Shown here piece by piece: positions 50,042 through 58,249 of a stretch of 64,000 nucleotides of DNA (its first letter is position 1; each line of letters opens with the position of its first letter). The notes under the pieces are model-generated. The model ran no database searches and was not told the origin of the DNA. It worked only from the letters and a program-made list of their open reading frames with translations. The stretch comes from Haematobia irritans. Taxonomy: Eukaryota > Arthropoda > Insecta > Diptera > Muscidae. The position numbers and the translations under genes were made by a program. The stretch lies in contig NC_134398.1 in NCBI RefSeq assembly GCF_050003625.1, forward strand, positions 110,502,171-110,566,170, read 5' to 3'.

Positions 50042-50909
50042 CAAAATTTCAACTAAATCGGAGCCAAAAATTGGCCTCTGTGGACAAATGAGTGTAAATC
50101 GGGCGAAAGCTATATATGGGAGCTATATCTAAATCTGAACCGATTTCCACCAAATTTGACACGCATAGCTACAATGCTCATTCTACTCCCTGTGCAAAAT
50201 TTCAATTAAATCGGAGTAAAAGATTGGCCTCTGTGGTCATATGAGTGTAAATCGGGCGAAAGCTATATATGGGAGCTATATCTAAATCTGAACCGATTTC
50301 AACTAAATTTGACACGCATAGCTATAATGCTAATTCTACTCCCTGTGCAAAATTTCAACTAAATCGGAGCAAAAAATTGGCCTCTGTGGACAAAGGAGTG
50401 TAAATCGGGCGAAAGCTATATATGGGAGCTATATCTAAATCTGAACCGATTTGGATGATATTTTGCAAGTTTTTCGAGACTCATAAAATATTTGGATGTA
50501 CGGAGTTTGAGGAAGATCGGTTGATATACACGCCAATTATGACCAGATCGGTGAAAAATATATATGGCAGCTATATCTAAATCTGAACCGAAGGAGTGTA
50601 AATCGGGCGAAAGCTATATATGGGAGCTATATCTAAATCTGAACCGATTTGGATGATATTTTGCAAGTTTTTCGAGACTCATAAAATATTGGGATGTACG
50701 GAATTTGGGGAAGATCGGTTGTAATACACGCCAATTATGACCAGATCGGTGAAAAATATATATGGCAGCTATATCTAAATCTGAACCGATTTTTTCCAAA
50801 ATGAATAGGGATCGTCTTTGAGCCGAAACAGGACCCCATACCAAATTTTAGGACAATCGGACTAAAACTGCGAGCTGTACTTTGCACACAAAAATACATC
50901 AACAGACAG

Positions 50910-50940
<31 letters not shown>

Positions 50941-51093
50941 TCGCTAAATCGACTCAGAATTTAATTCTAAGACGATCGGTATACTAAACGATGGGTCTCA
51001 GACTTTTCCTTCTTGGCGTTACATACAAATGCACAAACTTATTATACCCTGTACCACAGTAGTGGTAAAGGGTATAAAAATTAAATATCATAT

Positions 51094-51689
51094 TGTTACG
51101 TTTTTATATTTAGGCGTTTTTATTTACCCGACAATTAAAACACAGTTCTTTTAAATAACGACAATCTACAATTTATTTACTATGACTTCACACTTTACAA
51201 TTCGTTCACACTGAAGTTATTCGTTTGACGCTTTAATTAAGACTGACTCGCAAGCAGCATGCGAGCGCTTTTATATATGACGGTGTGGCAATACGAGAAC
51301 ATTCTGGTAGCACTACAATATTCTGGCAACGCCAGAACATTCTTAGACAATGCTAGAAGGATCTACGACCATTAAGTAATTCGTCTGGTGGCTGCCAAAC
51401 ACATACACACTCACATAGATATATGCTCGCATTACTACAACAACAATGACAATAGACAATGAGATGAAATGAGAAAGCAAAATAACAAAGCATAGGGGTT
51501 GTTATTCTATGAGAGAGTAAGAACTAACATTTCGGTAAGCAAACAAAAGAACATAAAAGAAATTCAGGAAAATACTAGAAAATGAATAGATGATTCCAAC
51601 AAGTGATAGCGAAATTTTATCGTTACAATTTTAAATTAACGGAAACTAATTTAAATAAACTTATATCTATAATTATCAAATTCGTAACA
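51094..51689 (-). repeat. Gypsy-type 3' LTR
   Basis: 596 bp, TGTTACG...GTAACA ended. Lacks the 7-bp insertion of the other LTR. Confidence 0.92.
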
Positions 51690-51700
51690 CTGCCTCCCGC
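51690..51700 (-). other. Polypurine tract of the gypsy-type element
   Basis: GCGGGAGGCAG on the minus strand, lying exactly between the Pol stop codon and the 3' LTR. Confidence 0.65.
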
Positions 51701-54700
51701 TTAAGCCTGTTCGTCCCGAACAGGCACAGAACCTGTTCCGTAAGGAGCCAATCGTTCCAGATGTACAACTTTCATCTTTGATCTAGGGCTGTCGTCCTTC
51801 TGAATCCGGTATACAACATCATTGATCTTCTTGATGACTTTGTATGGGCCTTCCCACTGTGTTTGCAGTTTAGGACACAATCCTTTCTTTCGTTGCGGGT
51901 TAAATAGCAGAACCAATTCTTCTTCTTGGAAGCCTTCAGTATTTACAGCACGATCGTATCTCGCCTTCATTCTGTTGCTGACCATTTTTATTTTGTTGCG
52001 CACTGATTCGTGAACTTCACCGAAAGTGTTTGGGATGTCGTTTCTGTTTTCTTCCATGGCGAGCTCATTAGGTTTAGCACCGAATATCAGATCACCAGGC
52101 AACTTCAACTCAGTTCCGAATAGAACATTGGCAGGTGTTCGAGAGGTGGAATCATGAATGGCAGATCTATACGACAGCAAAAACTTTGGTATATGCTCGT
52201 CCCAGTCCCTCTGGCCGTTGTCCACTACTTTTCGAAGATGTTCCTCCAGAGTGCGATTAAACCTTTCTACCATGCCATCGGATTGTGGATGTAATGGTGT
52301 AGTCCTCGTTTTCTTGATACCAAGGGATTCACACATCTCTTTGAATATGGCCGATTCAAAATTTCTTCCCTGGTCTGAGTGAATCTCGGACGGCACACCG
52401 TAGCGACATATCCAGTTTTTGTTGACAACATCCACAATCGTTTTTGCTTCTTGGTTTGGAATTGCATACACCTCCGGCCATTTGCTGAAGTAATCCATGA
52501 CCACAAGGACATAACGGTTTCCAGAATCACTTACTGGGAAAGGGCCTGCCACGTCCATTGCTATTCTTTCAAACGGGGCTCCTGGTCTATATTCTTGCAT
52601 AGGACCTCGACTTTTCCTTGTTGGACCTTTCGCCTTCATGCACTTCTCGCAATTGGCTACCCATTCAGCAATTGATTTCTGGCATCCAACCCAGTAGAAT
52701 CGTTGCTTCACTTTCTCGGCGGTTTTGGTTATTCCCAGATGACCTCCACTGGGACCATTATGGAACTCCGCCAAAACATCTCTTATTTTGGAATCTGGAA
52801 CGATGATCAAATTTCGGCTGCTCTTGCCATCTTCGCTTTCCCATTTACGTTGCAGGGATCCATTGACTAGAACTAAACTATCCCATTGAGCCCAGTATGA
52901 TTTCATAAGTGGACTTTCGGCTGCGATGTCTTTCTTACTGGGCTTCTTGTTCTCTTCCTTTGCCGAAATAATTTTGTTCAAAATGGGATCTTTACGCTGT
53001 TCTGTTGGCCAGTCCACTCCAGATTCGACGTGTAACAGCCGAATATCAACAATCTCCTCCTTGTGTTCAGCCTTCGAGCAGTGCTTGCATTCTATACTGC
53101 AAGGTCGACGTGACAAAGCGTCAGCGTTACCGTGTTTTCCACCTTTTCTATGCTCGACACTGAAATCATAGCTTTGGAGCCTCTCGATCCAACGTGCCAG
53201 TTGAGCTTCCGGATTCTTGAATTGGAGCAACCATCGTAGAGCTGAGTGATCAGTCCTGAGCAAGAAGTGTTGTCCATACAAATATTTATGATAATGTTTT
53301 ACACTCTCTATGACGGCTAGCAGCTCTCGTCGCGTTACACAGTAGTTCTTTTCGGGCTTGGACAACGTTCGGCTGAAATATCCGATGACCTTCTCCTTGC
53401 CGTCTATCTGTTGGGATAGCACACCTCCAATACCATGCGCGCTAGCATCTGTATCCAAAACAAATTTTTCGCCCGGAATAGGATACGCTAGAACAGGAGC
53501 TGAACATAAAAGTTCTTTTAAATGTTGGAATGAATCCTCCTGTTCGTCGCTCCACTGGAACTTCTGACCTTTTTGCGTCAATTTGTGGAGACTAGCGGCG
53601 ATGCTGGCGAAGTTTGGGACGAATCGTCGGTAATATGTACATAACCCAAAGAAACTTCTTAATTCGTGGAGATTTCGGGGTCGTGGCCAATCTCTGACAG
53701 CTTGGATTTTGTCTTCATCGGTGGATATGCCCTCTGCAGTCACATGATGACCCAGGTATTTAACTTCCCGCTGGAAAAGGGAGCATTTCTTTGCGTTAAG
53801 GCGTAGACCAGCGGCTGACAATTGCTGGATAACGTCTTTCAAGTTCTTAAGGTGCTCGTCAAATGTTTTGCCCATCACTATGATGTCGTCCAAGTATATC
53901 AAGCACGACTTCCAGTGCAACCCCTTCAGTACCCGCTCCATCAATCTTTCGAAGGTAGCCGGAGCGTTGCAGAGCCCGAACGGCATTACATTGAATTGCC
54001 AGAGACCGCCATTAACGCCAAAAGCCGTCTTTTCCTTGTCTTTCTCGGCGATCTCTACTTGCCAATATCCACTCTGCAAATCAAGCGTAGAAAACCATGT
54101 TGTTCCGGCTAGTGTGTCCAACGTGTCATCAATGCGTGGAAGCGGATAACTGTCCTTTTTGGTGACATCATTCAGTTTTCTGTAGTCCACGCAGAATCGG
54201 GTACTTCCATCTTTCTTTTTGACCAGCACAACTGGGGAACACCAAGGACTTGATGATGGCTCGATCACTCCACTCTCCGCCATTTCCTTTATGAGCTTTT
54301 GAACTTCGTCTCTTTTTGCCAGGGGAACACTTCGTGGTGCCTGTTTTATGGGCCTTTCTTCTGCGGTTTTAATTTCATGTTTCACTGCAGATGTTCTTCC
54401 TTGATTTCCCTTTTCAGAAGCAAAAGCACAGGCGTTTTTCCACAACAATTGCTTGGCTTTATTTCTCTCTGACGGCGATAGATGACGTGTCCAAGCCTCG
54501 ACATACGCTTCTAGATGTTTTCTCACTGCTCCATGTGTCTTTGATGAGTTGCCTTCCAAATTGACTATTGCCTCGGCTGGTGTACATTTGCCAATGTCAG
54601 AAAATTTTACAATTTGCTCGTGATTGTCAGACAAGTTCAAGACACGAACTGGTATTAGTCTCTCTTCGTTCGTTGTTACCACGGCATTTGCTATCAAGAT

Positions 54701-55255
54701 GTTGTTGCTTTTGTTTTCTGCTGGTTCAACAACCCACAATTGGCCGACTTCACAATCTCCATTCATAGAAACCCATATAATTGCTTCGGTATTCGGTGGT
54801 ATAGACTCTGACTGGCTCGTTGTCAAACGTCTGACAGGTGTATTCCCGTCGTATCCCACGTTTACCGTTATTTCGGCATCGCACCATGTCATTACACGAC
54901 GCTTCATATCCAAATTGAGACCAAAAGCAATCATGAAATCCGCTCCAATTATAACTTCGACTACTATATCGGCCACAATGAAATCATAAGTAACGGATTT
55001 GTTAGCAATAGTTAATTTTACGGTGACCTTTCCATATACGGTTGCGGGTTCCCCTGTAGCCGTGCGTAGCTTGACTCCAATCAGTGGTGTAACTTTTCCT
55101 TTTACTAAATCAGATCTAATGATAGACTTTGATGCACCAGTATCCAACGTCAAAGTACGCTTGTCGCCATTAATAACACCCGCAATAGTTAAATTGCTAT
55201 TTTTCTGTTGAACTATTGCTATGGAGATGGTGGGGCCATCGTCTGTGGGAGCCAT
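51701..55255 (-). CDS. pol: Gypsy-type Pol: protease-RT-RNase H-integrase
   Basis: An intact 1184-residue frame. Protease active site LDTGAS (D38). RT has the first aspartate in FSTLDLQSGYWQ (D392) and YLDD at 454-457. RNase H has D601, E644, D669 and D712. The integrase zinc finger has H832, H839, C869 and C872. The catalytic core has D901 (AMDVAGP), D961 (HSDQGRNF) and E997 (MVERFN), a DD35E spacing. The C-terminus ends HLERLAPYGTG, as in many gypsy integrases. The first ATG is at 55255, but the frame is open back to 55285, where a slippery heptamer sits at the Gag stop. Pol is therefore probably made as a Gag-Pol fusion and not from its own ATG. No stops or frameshifts; enzymatically it looks complete. 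Confidence 0.93.
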   Translation of the reverse strand: MAPTDDGPTISIAIVQQKNSNLTIAGVINGDKRTLTLDTGASKSIIRSDLVKGKVTPLIGVKLRTATGEPATVYGKVTVKLTIANKSVTYDFIVADIVVEVIIGADFMIAFGLNLDMKRRVMTWCDAEITVNVGYDGNTPVRRLTTSQSESIPPNTEAIIWVSMNGDCEVGQLWVVEPAENKSNNILIANAVVTTNEERLIPVRVLNLSDNHEQIVKFSDIGKCTPAEAIVNLEGNSSKTHGAVRKHLEAYVEAWTRHLSPSERNKAKQLLWKNACAFASEKGNQGRTSAVKHEIKTAEERPIKQAPRSVPLAKRDEVQKLIKEMAESGVIEPSSSPWCSPVVLVKKKDGSTRFCVDYRKLNDVTKKDSYPLPRIDDTLDTLAGTTWFSTLDLQSGYWQVEIAEKDKEKTAFGVNGGLWQFNVMPFGLCNAPATFERLMERVLKGLHWKSCLIYLDDIIVMGKTFDEHLKNLKDVIQQLSAAGLRLNAKKCSLFQREVKYLGHHVTAEGISTDEDKIQAVRDWPRPRNLHELRSFFGLCTYYRRFVPNFASIAASLHKLTQKGQKFQWSDEQEDSFQHLKELLCSAPVLAYPIPGEKFVLDTDASAHGIGGVLSQQIDGKEKVIGYFSRTLSKPEKNYCVTRRELLAVIESVKHYHKYLYGQHFLLRTDHSALRWLLQFKNPEAQLARWIERLQSYDFSVEHRKGGKHGNADALSRRPCSIECKHCSKAEHKEEIVDIRLLHVESGVDWPTEQRKDPILNKIISAKEENKKPSKKDIAAESPLMKSYWAQWDSLVLVNGSLQRKWESEDGKSSRNLIIVPDSKIRDVLAEFHNGPSGGHLGITKTAEKVKQRFYWVGCQKSIAEWVANCEKCMKAKGPTRKSRGPMQEYRPGAPFERIAMDVAGPFPVSDSGNRYVLVVMDYFSKWPEVYAIPNQEAKTIVDVVNKNWICRYGVPSEIHSDQGRNFESAIFKEMCESLGIKKTRTTPLHPQSDGMVERFNRTLEEHLRKVVDNGQRDWDEHIPKFLLSYRSAIHDSTSRTPANVLFGTELKLPGDLIFGAKPNELAMEENRNDIPNTFGEVHESVRNKIKMVSNRMKARYDRAVNTEGFQEEELVLLFNPQRKKGLCPKLQTQWEGPYKVIKKINDVVYRIQKDDSPRSKMKVVHLERLAPYGTGSVPVRDEQA
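51706..51724. other. Perfect 8-bp hairpin at the end of Pol
   Basis: CCTGTTCG, loop TCC, CGAACAGG. It lies within the last codons of Pol next to the purine tract; its role, if any, is unknown. Confidence 0.5.
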
Positions 55256-55284
55256 CTCTTGCCCCGCTGAACTAGCTCGATTTA

Positions 55285-55291
55285 GTTTAAA
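55285..55291 (-). promoter_or_regulatory. -1 ribosomal frameshift site TTTAAAC
   Basis: The heptamer fits X XXY YYZ in the Gag frame (T TTA AAC), directly followed by the Gag stop TAA (55284-55282). Slipping back one base enters exactly the Pol frame, which is open from here. UUUAAAC is one of the most efficient known slippery sequences. A possible stimulating stem (GGGGC 55265-55261 with GCCCC 55236-55232) begins 19 nt downstream, farther than usual. Confidence 0.8.
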
Positions 55292-56255
55292 GGTGACTCA
55301 CTTGACTGTGGGGTCACCTTCTTATGGTTATTGTTTAATGGAGATGGTGATGTGGATCTTGACCGTTTGCGTCGTGCTTTGCATTCTCGAGCTAGATGTC
55401 CCGTCTTATCACAGTTATAGCATTTGATTCGGGATTTAGTTGCATCCTGTTTCAATTCTTGAATTACCTGCTTCATTGCATCTTTCATCGAGTCAATGAT
55501 AGATTTCGATTCTTCACACTCGGTCTCTACTCTGCGTACTTTGTGAATTTAAGGCCGTGCCAGCAATCTCGCAGTTTCTTGCGCAAGTGCAAATGTTACT
55601 GTTTCTGCGAATGTAGCCTTTTGTGACGCATATGTTGCACATTTTATGTCTGGGTCTCGAATGCCATTCACAAAGGTCTCAATTTTGATGCGGTCCACAA
55701 GTGGGTGACTCTCTCCTGGGTATGTCAGTAGCACCAACCGCTCAACTTCTGTTGCAAAGTCTTGTAGAGTCTCGTTTGATTTCTGGACTCTACCTCTTAA
55801 TTCCATTCTAAAGATGTCTTGCTTGTGCTGTCCACCATACTTGCGTTGAAGCGCCGCTATTACTTCATTATAGTTATTTCTAGAAACAGCGGGAATGCTT
55901 TGTATCACATCAGCAGCATTGCCCTTTAATGCCAATAGAAGTTCAATTGCTTTATCATCGTCATTCCACAAATTTCTAGAAGCAACCATTTCGAATTGGA
56001 ATTTGAAGACATCAAATGACGTTGAGCCATCGAAAACAGGAGTTTTGATTTTTGAGCCCTCGATGACGCGCACTGGACCACCTTTAATTTCCAGCTCTGA
56101 CATTTTTTTCTCGATGTGCAGAAACTTCTCATCATGAACCATAATTTTCTCATCCACGGAAAGAACTTTCTTATCCAATTCCACAATTTGATTTTCTATA
56201 TGGTCCACACGTTTCTCCATGCCTTCAGAAATTTGTTGTTATTTTTCGTTGACCA

Positions 56256-56415
56256 TTCTAGAATTTTCGTCGAAGTTTTCTTCCAATTTTCTAGAATTTT
56301 CTTCCATTTTTCTAGAATTTGCTTCCATTTGTAGGGCATTTTCTTTCAGCAATTTTCTAGAATTTTCTTCCATTTTTCTAGAATTTTCTTCCATTTTTCT
56401 AGAATTTTCTTCCAT
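56256..56415 (-). repeat. 21-bp coding repeats in Gag
   Basis: Six or seven copies of a TTTTCTAGAATTTTCTTCCA-type unit, each with TCTAGA. On the minus strand each encodes a heptad such as MEENSRK, and a variant (LLKENALQMEANSRK) sits in the middle. The in-frame length suggests growth by unequal exchange under coding constraint. Confidence 0.85.
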
Positions 56416-56701
56416 CATTTTGCTCAAAGCATTGAGCATTGATGTGTAATCCACAACATTCGAAGCCACAGATGGAGTTTCTACACTGCTTGTATTGACG
56501 AGTATTGATTCATCAATGTCTTCCTTATAATCAAACTCATGCGTCGCAATGTCCATATTACGCCGTTCAAACTCTTCCAGTAGACGCTTTTGAAGCTGGG
56601 CCTTATTGCCTGTTGTCGGCAGCTCCAGTTTGCTCAATTCCTTTTTTAAGTCTTCCACTCGAAGCTCATTAAACTTCATTGTAGATTTTTTTTTCGTTAT
56701 T

Positions 56702-56716
56702 CCACTTCTGACACCA
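56702..56716 (-). other. Primer-binding site, tRNA-Leu type
   Basis: TGGTGTCAGAAGTGG on the minus strand, two bases after the 5' LTR. It is complementary to the 3' end of tRNA-Leu(CAA) (...CCACTTCTGACA plus CCA) over all 15 bases, as I recall that tRNA. Confidence 0.8.
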
Positions 56717-56718
56717 AT

Positions 56719-57321
56719 TGTTACGTTTTTATATTTAGGCGTTTTTAATTACCCGACAATTAAAACACAGTTCTTTTAAATAACGACAATCTACAATTTA
56801 TTTACTATGACTTCACACTTTACAATTCGTTCACACTGAAGTTATTCGTTTGACGCTTTAATTAAGACTGACTCGCAAGCAGCATGCGAGCGCTTTTATA
56901 TATGACGGTGTGGCAATACGAGAACATTCTGGTAGCACTACAATATTCTGGCAACGCCAGAACATTCTTAGACAATGCTAGAAGGATCTACGACCATTAA
57001 GTAATTCGTCTGGTGGCTGCCAAACACATACACACTCACATAGATATATGCTCGCATTACTACAACAACAATGACAATAGACAATGAGATGAAATGAGAA
57101 AGCAAAATAACAAAGCAAAGGGGTTGTTATTCTATGAGAGAGTAAGAACTAACATTTCGGTAAGCAAACAAAAGAACATAAAAGAAATTCAGGAAAATAC
57201 TAGAAAATGGATAGATGATTCCAACAAGTGATAGCGAAATTTTATCGTTACAATTTTAAATTTTAAATTAACGGAAACTAATTTAAATAAACTTATATCT
57301 ATAATTATCAAATTCGTAACA
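56719..57321 (-). repeat. Gypsy-type 5' LTR
   Basis: 603 bp. Carries the 7-bp insertion near 57262 relative to the other LTR, plus three substitutions. Confidence 0.92.
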
Positions 57322-57325
57322 ATAT

Positions 57326-57760
57326 CAAAACTAACACATTCCTAACTATATGCAGAAATCGGTGTGGCGGAAAAAAATCACACCAAAAAATTGCTGGAAA
57401 AGAAATATATCCAGTTCGGATATCATATATGTATGTAAATAGAATATGAGTGTAACAAATAGCATGTATAATATATAAATAAATCAAAATTTAACTCTTG
57501 TAATTGTACCGGATACGTTTACGAATTTTTAAAACCTCGGAATATAATTTAAATTCAATTAAACAAATCATTTAAAAATAAAAGAAAACTTTTACGGTGA
57601 CAGGATTCGAACCTGGGTCTAAAAAAAATTCTGATCTTTTGAACAATTACTTTTAAACGATTACCAGCATCCCACAGCGAAATCGGTTATTTTTGCTATT
57701 GCATTCAGAATTTTAAATTCGTGTGACATATTTTGTTTTCATATTGTTTGATAAAAACAG
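57326..57760. other. Unique AT-rich stretch with a tRNA-like fragment
   Basis: About 435 bp not related to the tandem family. No open frame. The only recognisable item is the tRNA-like T-arm at 57597-57625. Confidence 0.5.
57597..57625 (-). other. tRNA-like T-arm (B box) fragment
   Basis: The minus strand contains B box GGTTCGAATCC (57613-57603) in a CAGG/CCTG stem, close to the 3' half of an animal tRNA-His. I find no acceptor pairing or credible anticodon arm upstream, so it is a relic or part of a SINE, not a working tRNA gene. Confidence 0.4.
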
Positions 57761-58008
57761 GTAAGGAAAGTCTAAAGTCGGGCGGGGCCGACTATATTAT
57801 ACCCTGCACCACTTTGTAGATCTAAATTTTCGATACCATATCACATCCGTCAAATGTGTTGGGGCTATATATAAAGGTTTGTCCCAAATACATACATTTA
57901 AATATCACTCGATCTGGACAGAATTTGATAGACTTCTACAAAATCTATAGACTCAAAATTTAAGTCGGCTAATGCACTAGGGTGGAACACAATGTTAGTT
58001 AAAAACAA
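57761..58008 (+). repeat. Head module 1 (right locus)
   Basis: 248 bp starting GTAAGGAAAGTC, with a GTCGG/CCGAC stem around GCGGGG and TATACCCTGCACCAC. Nearly identical to the next module. Confidence 0.8.
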
Positions 58009-58249
58009 GTAAGGAAAGTCTAAAGTCGGGCGGGGCCGACTATATTCTACCCTGCACCACTTTGTAGATCTAAATTTTCGATACCATATCACATCCGTCA
58101 AATGTGTTGGGGCTATATATAAAGGTTTGTCCCAAATACATACATTTAAATATCACTCGATCTGGACAGAATTTGATAGACTTCTACAAAATCTATAGAC
58201 TCAAAATTTAAGTCGGCTAATGCACTAGGGTGGAACACAATGTTAGTAA
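58009..58249 (+). repeat. Head module 2 (right locus), joined to array C
   Basis: Second tandem head; runs into ATATGGGAAACATTTAAATC, the body of the first unit of array C. This shows that the head belongs upstream of the body. Confidence 0.8.

Larger units (their letters stand above)
23008..51076 (+). repeat. Complex tandem array B (12 units, interrupted by insertions)
   Basis: Same unit plan as array A. Unit ends are at 24570, 26915, 27864, 28978, 29959, 40343, 41461, 42409, 43799, 45824, 48575 and 51076. The unit ending at 26915 contains the first hAT-like copy; the unit ending at 40343 contains the second together with the BEL element and SINE. The unit ending at 28978 has lost its CAGA run and proximal tail. 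Blocks of this array match array A: 45100-46600 and its duplicate match 16554-19100, sharing a 5-bp deletion (CACGCCATGACCAG) and a truncated subrepeat (CCAAACCAATGC). Confidence 0.9.
55282..56679 (-). pseudogene. gag: Gypsy-type Gag with SAP-like motif, two in-frame stops
   Basis: A single frame of 465 codons from the ATG at 56679, broken by TAA at 56239-56241 and at 55549-55551. Reading continues in the same frame past both stops, with no frameshift. Residues 1-35 (LKKELSKLELPTTGNKAQLQ) match the SAP fold, a small helix-turn-helix known mostly as a DNA-binding module. Next come heptads of MEENSRK type, probably coiled coil (residues ~90-145). The capsid-like body follows (about 190-370; VFDGSTSFDVFKFQFEMV onward). 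One zinc knuckle is present (CYNCDKTGHLAREC) before a basic C-terminus. As the stops are point changes in an otherwise clean frame, loss is recent. This copy would need Gag from another copy. Confidence 0.85.
51094..57321 (-). mobile_element. Ty3/gypsy-type LTR retrotransposon, complete structure
   Basis: A 6228-bp element on the minus strand with LTRs of 596 and 603 bp and the 4-bp duplication ATAT (51090-51093 and 57322-57325). The LTRs differ by three substitutions and one 7-bp insertion (TTTTAAA) in the 5' copy, so insertion is recent but older than the BEL one. Gag lies in one frame and Pol in -1 relative to it. The domain order protease, RT, RNase H, integrase places it in Ty3/gypsy. 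There is no room for an envelope gene: the Pol stop adjoins the purine tract. The tRNA-Leu primer site is as in mdg3-type elements, but clade is not settled by eye. Confidence 0.92.

Noticed and set aside
54624..54989. Plus-strand frames of 60-121 codons opposite the gypsy-type Pol and Gag (for example 52379, 53822, 55895 and 56219)
   Set aside because: Antisense shadows; Pol on the minus strand carries all the motifs.
51094..57321. Envelope gene (endogenous retrovirus of the gypsy group)
   Set aside because: The Pol stop is directly next to the purine tract and 3' LTR, leaving no space for a third gene.
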